A stretch of 64,000 nucleotides of DNA. Origin: an uncultured Phocaeicola sp. (GTDB lineage: Bacteria; Bacteroidota; Bacteroidia; Bacteroidales; Bacteroidaceae). This document shows positions 18,286 to 27,867 of the stretch, one piece after another (position 1 is the stretch's first letter; every line of letters starts with the position of its first letter). The DNA is taken from assembly GCA_944320135.1 (NCBI GenBank), contig CALUGI010000009.1, positions 1-64,000 of the forward strand, given 5' to 3'. A program made the position numbers and the translations under genes. The notes beneath the pieces are model-generated. The model was given only the letters and a program-made list of their open reading frames with translations. It made no database searches and had not been told where the DNA came from.

Positions 18286-21200
18286 AAAAACTGATGCTGA
18301 TATTTTGCGGGCTGCTGCCGATTTGGCTGCACGCCCAGTTGAGATGCACGTTCACGCACTATTCGCCCGAAAACGGATTGTCGCAGAACTCGGTGATGGA
18401 CATCGTGCAAGATTACGACGGGGTGATGTGGTTCGCCACGTGGGACGGGCTCAACCGCTTCGACGGATACGACTTCCGCGTGTACAAGGCCGTGCAGGGA
18501 AGCAACTTGAAATGGGCGTCCAACCGCATCGACAAGCTGTGCATCGACAAAAGCGGATATATCTGGTGCGTCACGTATGACGGAAACGTATCTTTCTTCG
18601 ACAGGAAGAAGGAGGCTTTCAACGAAGTGTCTGTCGGCCAGAAAGAAACCCCTTTGCAGGTATCGTCCGTAGTGCCTTTAGAGAACGGAACCGTGTGGCT
18701 CCTTTTAGGGCAGAACGGCGGAGTGCGCGTAAGGAACGACGAACGCACTGGAGAAAAGGAACTGGCTTATTATGCGTCTTCATTCTCCAACGAACAGGGG
18801 AAACAGATATATAAGGTATATTACGATTCGGAAAAATATGAATGGCTGCTTACGGACAACGGGCTGATTCGCGTGGATGAAACAACCGGCGAACCGGCAT
18901 CTTATTTTACCGACGTACACGAAGACGGCTCGCAAACAACAAAACAGCCCTTTTATTCGGTAGAAACGACAGGCGACTTCATCTGTTTCGGATCGGCCAA
19001 CGGACGAGTGTGGAAATATTCGCGGAAATCAGATTTGTTCGAACTCTGCAAACTGCCCTTAGAAGACGATATCATAGGAATAAGTCGGCTGAAAGACGAG
19101 TCTGTGGTATGGATAAGCCGTCATTCGGGCATTCTTCATGAAGATGCGGAAGGCGTCGGACGGATACGTTACGGAGAAAAAGAATTTGACTTTTCCCGCT
19201 ACCCGGCAGGGGAAACGTTTACAGATTCAAAAGACGAAGTCTGGATTGAAGTCCGGAAAGTGGGCTGTATATGCCATTTCAACCCGCAGACCCGCGAGTT
19301 TAAAGCAGAGCAACTGAACGTAGAAAGCGAACCGGCCGACCGCTCCGCCCCTTGGTTCCATATATGCGAAGACATGTCAGGCCATGTGTGGGTACACCCG
19401 TATGGAGGCGGGCTGTCTTGGTTTGACCGCGCAAACAACCGCTTGGTCCCTTTCTATGACGAAATAGGCTCACCCGAATGGAAATTCTCAAACAGGCTTC
19501 ATGCCATGATGAGCGACCGGCAAGGAAATCTTTGGCTGGGCACCCACTCAAACGGGTTGGAAAAGGTCACCTTCTTCAAAAACGACTTCCAATTAGTAAA
19601 GCCATTGGAATGCAACTATGACACGAACATCAACCAAATCCGTTCTATCGGGACGGACGAGAAAGGACGCTTCTGGTTGGGAGCACGCGACGGGCGGATA
19701 TTGGTGTACTCCCCGGAAATGGAATGGATAGGCTATCTGACCCGCGACGGACGAGTGGACAAAAGCGGGGAGCCGCTGAAAAGCAGTACGGTCTACAAAA
19801 TGCTGAAAGACAAGGACGGGAACTTATGGATGGCCACGAAAGGAACGGGAATTATCCGCGCGACGCCGACCGGAGAAAAATACTCTTTTACCTTCTACCA
19901 ACATTCAGAGGACGATATATACAGCTTGAGCAATAACAGCGTGTACGACCTGGCGCAAGACCCGTCAGGCCGTATATGGCTTGCCACATTCGGCGGAGGC
20001 GTCAACTATATGGAAAAGCAGGCGGACGGGAGTTTCCGCTTCATCAACAGCCGCAACCATCTGAAATCATACCCGATAGACCGCTGTTTCCGCGCCAGGA
20101 GGATTTTGTTCGACAAGGAAGGAAGAGGATGGGTAGCCACCTCAAACGGTCTCGTATGCTTCAATGACGGAGACGGACGCCCGGAAAATATCAGATTCCA
20201 CTTGTACGTGCGCGAAAACGCTCCTTGGAGCATAAGCCATAACGACATCTACGACATGCGCCAGACAAGCCAAGGGGATTTGTTTTTCGCCACATTCGGC
20301 GGAGGGCTGGCCAAACTTTCAGAAACGGACGGAAACGGCAAGGCGCGGTTCGCCACTTATACCATCCATGACGGACTTCCGGCAGACGTATTGCTTTCTC
20401 TCTCGGAAGACAACGAAGGAAACCTTTGGATAGCCACCGAGAAAGGATTGAGCAAAATGTCGGCAAAGGGCGAACGTTTCGAGAACTACTTGAGGCAGGA
20501 ACTGGGAACCGAACTGATGTTTGAAGAAGGAACGGCTTTCCATGCCCCGCAAGGAAGATTGCTGTTCGGAACCAATCAAGGAGTGCTGGTGCTGTATCCG
20601 GAGAAAATCCATAAAAACGACTTCGTGCCCCGCATTATCCTGTCGGGACTGAAAATTACCAACAAATACGTCGCGCCGGGAGCAAGCCCGATTCTCCCCC
20701 AATCGTTAAACACGCTCTCTGATTTGGTTCTGTCGCACAAGGAGAACACGTTCACGGTCTCCTATGCGGCTTTAGACATGACGTTCCCCGAAAACGTGCG
20801 CTACGCATACAAACTGGACGGATTCGACAAAAGCTGGAACTATGTGGGAAACCTTCGGAGCGCCACCTACACCAACTTGCCGAAAGGGGAATACGTGTTC
20901 CGCGTGAGGTCGACAAATGCAGCCGGAGTATGGACAGAAAACGAACATCGCCTGAACGTGACTGTCAAGCCGTCTTTCTGGGAGACTCCGTTTGCCTACC
21001 TGCTTTACGTGCTGATGTTTTTTGCGGTACTGGCCGGAGGCACCTATTTGCTGTTCGTCTTCTATAGGTTGAAACATGAAGTGTCTGTAGAGCAGCAGCT
21101 CACGAATCTGAAACTGCGTTTCTTCACAAACATCAGCCACGAACTCCGCACTCCGCTGACTCTGATAGCAGGACCGGTGGAATACGTGCTTAAACGCGGA

Positions 21201-22685
21201 GACCTGACGAAAGATGTCCGCGAACAGCTGGAGGTGGTAAAGCGCAACACAGACAGAATGCTTCGGTTAGTCAACCAAATACTCGACTTCCGCAAAATCC
21301 AGAACAACAAGATGCGCCTGCGGGTGGAACTGATTGATTTAGTGCCTTTCATGCGGAAAATCATGGAAAACTTCGAGTCAATAGCCGACACGCATCACAT
21401 CGATTTCGAATTTGAATGCGAAAATTCTTCTTTAAAGCTCTGGGCCGATGCAGACAAACTGGAGAAAATCGTATTCAACCTGCTGTCGAACGCTTTCAAG
21501 TACACGCAGGAAGGAAAGATGATAAAAGTATTTGTCCATGAAGACCATGATGCCGTTGAAATAGGCGTGCAGGACCAGGGCATCGGGATTTCGGAAAGCA
21601 AACGCAAATCGCTCTTCATGCGTTTCGAAACACTGCTCGACAACAATCTGTTCAATTCGAACAGCACAGGCATCGGGCTTTCGTTAGTGAAAGAACTGGT
21701 AGACATGCACCACGCTGACATCCGCGTAGACAGCCGGGAAGGGGAAGGAAGTTGCTTCACCGTCCGCTTCCATAAAGGGAAAGCGCATTTTGGCGATGAA
21801 GCAGACCTGATAGTTTCAGACAACATCTCAGGCGATGGAGGAAGCGACGCAACGCCCAAAACGGAAATCGAACCAAACGACGGAAGCGAGCAAAAAACAA
21901 TGCTGATTGTAGAAGACAACATAGAGCTCCGCTTCTTCTTGCGAAGCATATTTGCAGCGCACTATCGGATAGTGGAAGCGTCCAACGGAAAAGAAGGGCT
22001 GGACAAAGCGCTGAAGTTTGTCCCCGACATCATCATAAGCGACATTATGATGCCGGAGAAAGACGGCATCGCCATGACACGCGAATTGCGCGACAACCTC
22101 ACCACCAGCCACATTCCAATCATACTGCTTACGGCAAAATCAGACACCGACAGCAAACTGGCAGGCATGGAACTTGGGGTAGACAGCTACATCACGAAAC
22201 CTTTCAGCGCCGTATATCTGGAAGCCCGCGTAGACAATCTGCTGAAGAAACGTCAGAAGCTCCAGCAGTTCTATTGCGAACGCCTGCTGTCTGTCAAGCC
22301 GGAAAGACAAGAAAAAGAAAATGAAAAGACCATTTCCGACACCATGTCGGCGCACGACCGCAAGTTTATGGAAAAGCTGTCGGAACTGATGGAAAAGAAT
22401 ATGGACAACGGAGAGCTGGTAGTTGACGATCTCGTGCGAGAATTGGCTGTAAGCCGTTCTGTATTTTTCAAGAAGTTGAAATCGCTGACCGGACTGGCGC
22501 CTGTGGAATTTATCCGCGAAATGCGCGTGAAACGTGCCGCACAGCTGATGGCGACCGAAGATTACAACATTACTCAAATATCCTATATGGTAGGCATCAA
22601 CGACCCGCGCTATTTCAGCAAATGCTTCAAGCAAACCTATGGCATAACCCCTACGGAATATAAAGAAAAACTGAAAAAGAAATAG
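18282..22685 (+). CDS. hybrid two-component system sensor/regulator (HTCS)
   Basis: A 1467-residue one-protein signalling system. Signal peptide 1-19; a periplasmic sensor of repeated propeller units (motifs of the type NGLSQNSVMDIVQDYDGVMWF, then many DxxGxLWLAT repeats) to about residue 780; a Y_Y_Y domain at about 820-885; a membrane segment near 904-928; a HisKA domain with phospho-acceptor H953 in NISHELRTPLT; an ATPase with N-box NLLSNAFKYT (about 1065); a receiver with phospho-acceptor Asp near 1254 (SDIMMPEKDG); and an AraC-type DNA-binding C-terminus from about 1365. Such proteins bind an oligosaccharide in the periplasm and switch on the matching utilisation locus. Coupling to the pectinesterase gene by ATGA suggests a pectin fragment as the cue (inference). 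Confidence 0.96.
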   Translation: MKKLMLIFCGLLPIWLHAQLRCTFTHYSPENGLSQNSVMDIVQDYDGVMWFATWDGLNRFDGYDFRVYKAVQGSNLKWASNRIDKLCIDKSGYIWCVTYDGNVSFFDRKKEAFNEVSVGQKETPLQVSSVVPLENGTVWLLLGQNGGVRVRNDERTGEKELAYYASSFSNEQGKQIYKVYYDSEKYEWLLTDNGLIRVDETTGEPASYFTDVHEDGSQTTKQPFYSVETTGDFICFGSANGRVWKYSRKSDLFELCKLPLEDDIIGISRLKDESVVWISRHSGILHEDAEGVGRIRYGEKEFDFSRYPAGETFTDSKDEVWIEVRKVGCICHFNPQTREFKAEQLNVESEPADRSAPWFHICEDMSGHVWVHPYGGGLSWFDRANNRLVPFYDEIGSPEWKFSNRLHAMMSDRQGNLWLGTHSNGLEKVTFFKNDFQLVKPLECNYDTNINQIRSIGTDEKGRFWLGARDGRILVYSPEMEWIGYLTRDGRVDKSGEPLKSSTVYKMLKDKDGNLWMATKGTGIIRATPTGEKYSFTFYQHSEDDIYSLSNNSVYDLAQDPSGRIWLATFGGGVNYMEKQADGSFRFINSRNHLKSYPIDRCFRARRILFDKEGRGWVATSNGLVCFNDGDGRPENIRFHLYVRENAPWSISHNDIYDMRQTSQGDLFFATFGGGLAKLSETDGNGKARFATYTIHDGLPADVLLSLSEDNEGNLWIATEKGLSKMSAKGERFENYLRQELGTELMFEEGTAFHAPQGRLLFGTNQGVLVLYPEKIHKNDFVPRIILSGLKITNKYVAPGASPILPQSLNTLSDLVLSHKENTFTVSYAALDMTFPENVRYAYKLDGFDKSWNYVGNLRSATYTNLPKGEYVFRVRSTNAAGVWTENEHRLNVTVKPSFWETPFAYLLYVLMFFAVLAGGTYLLFVFYRLKHEVSVEQQLTNLKLRFFTNISHELRTPLTLIAGPVEYVLKRGDLTKDVREQLEVVKRNTDRMLRLVNQILDFRKIQNNKMRLRVELIDLVPFMRKIMENFESIADTHHIDFEFECENSSLKLWADADKLEKIVFNLLSNAFKYTQEGKMIKVFVHEDHDAVEIGVQDQGIGISESKRKSLFMRFETLLDNNLFNSNSTGIGLSLVKELVDMHHADIRVDSREGEGSCFTVRFHKGKAHFGDEADLIVSDNISGDGGSDATPKTEIEPNDGSEQKTMLIVEDNIELRFFLRSIFAAHYRIVEASNGKEGLDKALKFVPDIIISDIMMPEKDGIAMTRELRDNLTTSHIPIILLTAKSDTDSKLAGMELGVDSYITKPFSAVYLEARVDNLLKKRQKLQQFYCERLLSVKPERQEKENEKTISDTMSAHDRKFMEKLSELMEKNMDNGELVVDDLVRELAVSRSVFFKKLKSLTGLAPVEFIREMRVKRAAQLMATEDYNITQISYMVGINDPRYFSKCFKQTYGITPTEYKEKLKKK

Positions 22686-22750
22686 TATGCCATGCCACTT
22701 TGGACAGCCATTCCCACTGGGACATTCAATAAAATCCCCTAAAAAATAGA

Positions 22751-22799
22751 ATGGCATATGAAGATGACAGCCAAAATCATCTCATATGCCATTTTTTTT
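22751..22799. terminator. bidirectional terminator between HTCS gene and purA
   Basis: Arms 22751-22760 and 22782-22791 (ATGGCATATG with CATATGCCAT), extended inward by AGATGA/TCATCT, followed by T8 at 22792-22799 on the plus strand and by a T-rich run on the minus strand (complement of A6 at 22741-22746). It serves both converging genes. Confidence 0.85.
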
Positions 22800-22870
22800 G
22801 TGATTCTTTCTGTAGTTTGTTTCGAATCTTGTCCGCAAAGGACATAAATGCTTTGAAAGAGGAATATCCC

Positions 22871-24139
22871 TTAATCTACATAACGTTCAATGGTTTGCGC
22901 ACGGTCTGGCCCAACAGACACTATCTTTATCGGAGTTTCAAGCTGTTCTTCCAAGAAAGATATGTATGCGTTAAACTCTTCCGGAAACTCATCTTCACTG
23001 GTCATTCCAGTCATGTCGGTCTTCCAACCGGGGAACTCCGCATAAACAGGCTCAATGCCATCAGTAATGTCATACGGGAAATAATCAATTTCTTTGCCGC
23101 CTACCTTATATGCCACACAAGCCTTGACCGTATCAAATCCGTCAAGCACATCGCTCTTCATTAAAATCAACTTAGTTACCCCGTTAATCATGACAGCATA
23201 ACGGAGGGCCACCAAGTCAATCCAACCGCAACGGCGCTCGCGTCCTGTAACGGCTCCGTATTCATGGCCCAAATCACGAATCGTTTTTCCTGTCTCGTCA
23301 AACAATTCCGTCGGGAACGGACCTGCACCAACACGCGTACAATAAGCCTTCATAATGCCATACACATCGCCTATCTTGTTCGGGCCAAGCCCTAATCCCG
23401 TACATGCTCCGGCACAAATCGTATTGGATGAAGTGACGAAAGGATAAGAACCGAAATCTACGTCAAGCATCGTGCCCTGCGCGCCTTCGCACAATATGCT
23501 CTTGCCTGCTTTCAGCAGATTATTCACTTCGTGCTCGCTATCTACCAGATGGAATCCGCGCAGATAATCGATGCCCTCCATCCATTGCTTTTCCAGTTCG
23601 GTGATGTCATACTCGTAGTTCAAGCTCTTCAAGATTTTTTCATGCCGAGCTTTGGCCGCCGCATATTTTTCTTCAAAGTTATTCAGAATATCTCCCACAC
23701 GCAATCCGTTGCGGCTCACTTTATCCGTATAAGTGGGGCCAATGCCCTTTCCTGTCGTTCCTACCTTAGCGTCACCCTTAGCGGCCTCATACGCCGCATC
23801 AAGAATACGATGAGTGGGAAGAATCAGATGAGCTTTTTTTGAAATATGCAGACGTTCTTTCAAAGGATGCCCGCTCGCTTCCAACGCTTCGGCCTCCGCT
23901 TTGAACAAAGAAGGATCAAGCACTACCCCATTGCCAATAATATTTATCTTGTCGCCCTGAAAGATTCCCGAAGGAATGGAACGGAGCACATATTTCTGGC
24001 CCTCAAATTCAAGCGTATGGCCGGCATTCGGCCCGCCCTGGAAGCGGGCAACCACATCGTAACGCGGGGTCAGCACATCAACCACTTTCCCTTTTCCTTC
24101 ATCGCCCCACTGCAAACCTAATAAAACATCTACTTTCAT
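22871..24139 (-). CDS. purA: adenylosuccinate synthetase
   Basis: Joins IMP and aspartate with GTP to make adenylosuccinate, first step to AMP. The 422-residue length is normal. Motifs seen: WGDEGKGK (P-loop and catalytic Asp), GPNAGHT (catalytic His in the IMP site), GTTGKGIGPTY, ILCEGAQGTMLDVDFGSYPFVTSS and VTGRERRCGW with LMKSDVLDGF for the guanine base. It lies 12 bp after the Fur-family gene and probably shares its transcript. Its stop faces the hybrid regulator gene across a bidirectional terminator. Confidence 0.98.
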   Translation of the reverse strand: MKVDVLLGLQWGDEGKGKVVDVLTPRYDVVARFQGGPNAGHTLEFEGQKYVLRSIPSGIFQGDKINIIGNGVVLDPSLFKAEAEALEASGHPLKERLHISKKAHLILPTHRILDAAYEAAKGDAKVGTTGKGIGPTYTDKVSRNGLRVGDILNNFEEKYAAAKARHEKILKSLNYEYDITELEKQWMEGIDYLRGFHLVDSEHEVNNLLKAGKSILCEGAQGTMLDVDFGSYPFVTSSNTICAGACTGLGLGPNKIGDVYGIMKAYCTRVGAGPFPTELFDETGKTIRDLGHEYGAVTGRERRCGWIDLVALRYAVMINGVTKLILMKSDVLDGFDTVKACVAYKVGGKEIDYFPYDITDGIEPVYAEFPGWKTDMTGMTSEDEFPEEFNAYISFLEEQLETPIKIVSVGPDRAQTIERYVD

Positions 24140-24151
24140 GATTCTTCAGTT

Positions 24152-24631
24152 TTATATATTCTTTATTGTATTATTCTTTTTGCGTTTCACTCCCATACAT
24201 TTGCTGCAAAGTCCGTAAATGTACAATGAATAATGGGAAGCATGAAAACCTTTCAGCTTCGTATCCGCAATAGCCTGCTTCAGATTGTCATCCTCGAATT
24301 CCGACACTTTGCCGCAACATGTGCAAATCATGTGATGGTGAGTTTCGTTGTTGTACGAACGCTCATACTGAGAAGTGCTGCCAAACTGGTGCTTGATAAC
24401 CAGTCCGGCGTCAATCAACAGAATGATGGTATTGTAAAGAGTGGCACGACTGACACGGAACTTCTCCTTGTCGGCCATATAAATATACAGGTCATCTATG
24501 TCAAAATGACCCTTAATCGAATAAATCGTATCAAGTATAGCGTATCGTTCGGGAGTCTTGCGATGCCCGTTCTTTTGCAAGTAATCCGTCAGAATCTGCT
24601 TTACTTTGTCCTTTATATCTTCTTCCATCAT
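24152..24631 (-). CDS. Fur-family metal-dependent regulator
   Basis: A 159-residue transcription factor. An N-terminal winged helix (residues about 1-85, with GHFDIDDLYIYMA and RVSRATLYNTIILL as the recognition helix region) is followed by the dimerisation domain with the metal ligands HHHMICTCCGKVSEF and a second pair CSKC near residue 145, giving the two-CxxC structural zinc site. Whether it senses iron, zinc or peroxide is not settled by sequence reading alone. A minus-strand TAACTTTG -7-like element lies at 24649-24656. It heads a likely transcript with purA. Confidence 0.93.
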   Translation of the reverse strand: MMEEDIKDKVKQILTDYLQKNGHRKTPERYAILDTIYSIKGHFDIDDLYIYMADKEKFRVSRATLYNTIILLIDAGLVIKHQFGSTSQYERSYNNETHHHMICTCCGKVSEFEDDNLKQAIADTKLKGFHASHYSLYIYGLCSKCMGVKRKKNNTIKNI

Positions 24632-24680
24632 TTAATCGTTCAGCGTTCAAAGTTAACCTTTTTTGCGTAATATAGAAAGG

Positions 24681-25352
24681 TTAAAGGCTATATTCTATCT
24701 CATTTTTTATTTCCGTCACAGCAGAGCGAGTTCCGGGCTTTTCCGATTTTTGAAGATGCCTCAACCAACGTTCCGTTTTTTTGGCTTGCGCACGACTCTG
24801 CAAGGCGAACTTGCACAAAGCGGAAGCGGCTGCCCTCCTGACCCATAACGAGTCTTCTTCCAACGCTGTAAGAGCCTGATCGGAAAATTCCTCTTCCGCA
24901 CGCTCGCTGAGCCTCATCCCTTTCATAAGAAGCCGCGTCATCAACAAGAAGCCGCACAATTGGAAATATTCCCTTTCGTCAGCCATCCATTTAAAGACTT
25001 TTTCTGATGCGTAAGGCAGATGCTGGAAGAGGTTCATTACCGTATACTCTGCCAGCTCAGGATAACGCATATCTTCAATCCATATATCCGCTATCTCCGG
25101 ATAAAACGTTTCGGACGGCTGCAAAAGCCCTGCCATAATCTTGCATTCGCGAATGTCTTCTTTCCACAAACTCTGGGCCAACTCATGGTTAGGTTCATAT
25201 CCTGAGGCAATTTCCTTTATCCGAGGATACTCTATCCCGAAAATCAACTTATATCCCATACCCTTGTCACGCAGACTCTGAGAAACCGTTCCGTTCATAA
25301 AAAGGCGCAACTTAGACTTTATATCCTTTATCGTTTCATGTACATCCACCAT
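24681..25352 (-). CDS. AlkD-like DNA alkylation repair protein
   Basis: A 223-residue all-helical protein of HEAT-like repeats, matching the Bacteroidetes branch of the DNA alkylation repair family. Family-like segments are YKLIFGIEYPRIKEIA (residues about 34-49), SLWKEDIRECKIMAGLL (about 61-77), VMNLFQHLPYASEKVFKWM and DSLWVRRAAASALCKFAL near 170-188. Members remove bulky or cationic alkylated bases without base flipping; whether this one is active is unknown. It starts 5 bp after the stop of the dipeptidyl-peptidase-like gene, so the two are likely co-transcribed. Confidence 0.85.
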   Translation of the reverse strand: MVDVHETIKDIKSKLRLFMNGTVSQSLRDKGMGYKLIFGIEYPRIKEIASGYEPNHELAQSLWKEDIRECKIMAGLLQPSETFYPEIADIWIEDMRYPELAEYTVMNLFQHLPYASEKVFKWMADEREYFQLCGFLLMTRLLMKGMRLSERAEEEFSDQALTALEEDSLWVRRAAASALCKFALQSRAQAKKTERWLRHLQKSEKPGTRSAVTEIKNEIEYSL

Positions 25353-25357
25353 ATCGC

Positions 25358-27328
25358 TTACAAATTTGAATATTCACGGCTATAACGAAGCATCTGTTCC
25401 GCATACCCTTCCGTATAGTCCACTTTTACATCTGCAATGTTTCCTTCCTTATCCGTTACAGCAACGTACACCGGATTCACAAAGCCCTTATACGGAGCCA
25501 ACTGCAGGCTTCGATACCGTGCAAGCACTTCTTCATGCAGCTTTGAATCAACTTTCACTCCATACTTTTCCACCAACAGGCGGGCAGATTCATAATCGCC
25601 TTCACTCTTTATCCGCTGGATTTCAGACAGAAGCGTTCCAAACAGCTGACGCAAACGAGAATAATCGTTCACTTTCACATAAGTTTTTCCATCACGCTTC
25701 ACCATCTCTACGGCCTTGCTGTCCGCCCCATGCTCTAAAGTCCAGCGGGCAATCAACTGACGATTGCGCATGTGGGCTTCTTCCACATTGCGTCCCGGTT
25801 CAATGCGCACCAGCTGCGTCATCAATCCATTCATCATATACGAATAGTATTCAGCCTTATATGCTTCCTCATCCGGAGTCAAACCAAGTTCTACCAACTT
25901 TGAATCAGGCAAATAATACAATCCGAACAAGTCGGCGCGCGCTTCTTCTATCGTCGAGCCGTATGCTTTCAGAGCATCGGGGTCAACGCCCGGAAGAAGT
26001 TTTCCGGAACCATGCCCCAAACATTCGTGCAGGTCCGTATGCAAACTGTCCGTCAAATCCGCGTACTTGTCGAGCAATGACTTTTCTACCGCACTATACA
26101 CAAACTCGTCACGAAAGCCGTTTCCCCGTGCCGCCTTGTTGTACGCATCAATCAGATTGCCGATGGTCACCGACTTCGAGCCATGCGCGCTGCGTATCCA
26201 ATTTGAGTTCGGCAAGTTGATTCCGATAGCAGTGCTCGGATACAAGTCACCGCCCAGAATCGCTGCAACAATCACCTTGGCCGATACCCCCTTCACCTTT
26301 TCTTTCTTGAAGCAAGGGCTTATCGGAGAATGGTCTTCAAACCATTGCGCATGGGCGCTGATAGTTTCCGTGCGAAGCGTAGCCGCCTCGTCCTTGAAGT
26401 TTACAATAGACTCCCAACTTGCCTTCAGGCCCAACGGATCGCCGTAACTTTCTATGAATCCGTTTACAAAGTCCACTTTGGATTCGGTATCTTTCAACCA
26501 TTCGATTGAATATTCATCGAAGACCTTCAAATCGCCGGTACGATAAAACTCCACCAGCAAGCGAATCGTTTTACGCTGAATGTCATTTTCTGCCACTCCC
26601 TCCGCTTTTTCCAACCAGCCGACAATCTTCTCAATGGCGGAACCATACATTCCGCCTGCTTTCCAAACTTCTTCCTTCAACAAGCCGTCAACTTTTGCCA
26701 GGCGGCTGTTCATCCCATACATCACCGGCTCGTCACCTCCATGCGCCTTCTGCTCCGCATAAAAGGCTTCCGCTTCTTTCTGGGTGACTCCGTCGTAATA
26801 ATTTGCAGCCGAAGTGACCACCAAATCTTCTCCGTCCGCCTGATTCACCCGCTTGGGCATTACGGAAGGATCAAAGACAACCGGAAAGAGTTTCGCGCAC
26901 ATATCTTCCGCCGTCTCGTCCTGTTCCAACGGCAGCAGGCCCGCATCCAGCGACTCGACCGCCGCTCTCAGAAAGGCTTCCGAGAAGCCCGGAGCCAACT
27001 TGTCACATGCGTAATGATGATAAATGCCGTTTGAAAACCAAACTCTTTTCAGATACACTTCAAAAGCCTGAAATTCTTCTGTCGCGCGGTCTCCCCGCCA
27101 ATTCACGTAAACCGCCTCCAGCAAACGGCGAATCTGCAAATTGTATTTCCCGTTCTGGTCGTACAAAATGTCTCTTCCCTCAACGGCCGCTTGCGACAAA
27201 TAGTAAATCAACGTCTTCTGCCTAAGCGACAAATCTTCGAAACCGGGGACACGATAGCGCAACAGCTGCAAATCGGCAAACCTCTCTACGGCATATTCAA
27301 AGGATTCATCTGTAGTTTTTTCTTTCAT
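25358..27328 (-). CDS. dipeptidyl-peptidase III-like zinc protease (M49)
   Basis: A 656-residue protein if begun at the methionine of MKEKTTDESF (27328); the longer frame to 27457 adds 43 residues that fall within the AraC gene and lack family character. The zinc site HECLGH (residues 434-439) is the HExxxH-like M49 signature, followed by GSGKLLPG, and the third ligand is the glutamate in EEARADLFGLYYL about 50 residues later. M49 enzymes release dipeptides from short peptides in the cytosol or periplasm. In Bacteroidetes this protein is often mislabelled as a dihydrofolate reductase. No signal peptide is seen from the chosen start. Its start codon lies inside the 3' end of the AraC gene (23-bp overlap). 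Confidence 0.88.
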   Translation of the reverse strand: MKEKTTDESFEYAVERFADLQLLRYRVPGFEDLSLRQKTLIYYLSQAAVEGRDILYDQNGKYNLQIRRLLEAVYVNWRGDRATEEFQAFEVYLKRVWFSNGIYHHYACDKLAPGFSEAFLRAAVESLDAGLLPLEQDETAEDMCAKLFPVVFDPSVMPKRVNQADGEDLVVTSAANYYDGVTQKEAEAFYAEQKAHGGDEPVMYGMNSRLAKVDGLLKEEVWKAGGMYGSAIEKIVGWLEKAEGVAENDIQRKTIRLLVEFYRTGDLKVFDEYSIEWLKDTESKVDFVNGFIESYGDPLGLKASWESIVNFKDEAATLRTETISAHAQWFEDHSPISPCFKKEKVKGVSAKVIVAAILGGDLYPSTAIGINLPNSNWIRSAHGSKSVTIGNLIDAYNKAARGNGFRDEFVYSAVEKSLLDKYADLTDSLHTDLHECLGHGSGKLLPGVDPDALKAYGSTIEEARADLFGLYYLPDSKLVELGLTPDEEAYKAEYYSYMMNGLMTQLVRIEPGRNVEEAHMRNRQLIARWTLEHGADSKAVEMVKRDGKTYVKVNDYSRLRQLFGTLLSEIQRIKSEGDYESARLLVEKYGVKVDSKLHEEVLARYRSLQLAPYKGFVNPVYVAVTDKEGNIADVKVDYTEGYAEQMLRYSREYSNL

Positions 27329-27782
27329 TGCGTGTTCTGTATTTTTTAGGAGTTTCGCCAACATTTCTATAAAAAGCGGCATAAAACGACTGGCGGTTGG
27401 CGAATCCTGCCATCGCGCCGATTTCTTCAATGCTTCTTTCCGCATAGCGTTTGTCAAGAAGCAAACGAAGGGCCTCCTTAATCCGATATTCGTTCAAAAG
27501 GCATGAATAGTTTTTGCCGAAACGCGAATTGATAACGGCCGACAGATAGCGCGGGTTCGTATGCAAGTCTTTGGCCAATTCTTTGGCCGAATAACACGGG
27601 TCTTTGTATTTCTTCCGCGCCACCACGATGTCCAGAATCTTGTCATACAGTTCATCAGCCAGTTCCGCGCGAATAACCTTCCGATAAGGAGCGTCCGCGA
27701 CCTTGCGTTCCCTCAAATTGTAAGGCAATTTCTTTCCCGCAGCCTTTTCCCTATCGTCTGTATGCACTATCGGTTCTGTCAT
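27306..27782 (-). CDS. small AraC-family DNA-binding regulator
   Basis: A 158-residue protein that is essentially only an AraC-type DNA-binding domain. Two helix-turn-helix units are visible: SAKELAKDLHTNPRYLSAVINSRFGKNYSCLLNEYRIKEAL (about residues 65-108) and SIEEIGAMAGFANRQSFYAAFYRNVGETPKKYR (about 116-148). No sugar- or ligand-binding domain precedes it; the first 55 residues are polar and basic. It may act as a partner or adapter in signalling, and the overlap with the DPP III gene suggests joint expression. It lies 86 bp beyond the stop of the GH95-like gene on the same strand. Confidence 0.85.
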   Translation of the reverse strand: MTEPIVHTDDREKAAGKKLPYNLRERKVADAPYRKVIRAELADELYDKILDIVVARKKYKDPCYSAKELAKDLHTNPRYLSAVINSRFGKNYSCLLNEYRIKEALRLLLDKRYAERSIEEIGAMAGFANRQSFYAAFYRNVGETPKKYRTRNERKNYR

Positions 27783-27867
27783 TCTTCATGCTTTTTAGCC
27801 CGCATATCAAATATTGGAATACAAAATTGGCGGAACTTTTTTGAATCTGCAACTTTTCAAGCCGTTT

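Noticed and set aside
22751-23164. 137-codon plus-strand frame starting in the terminator after the hybrid regulator gene
   Set aside because: It is antisense to purA and begins within the hairpin.
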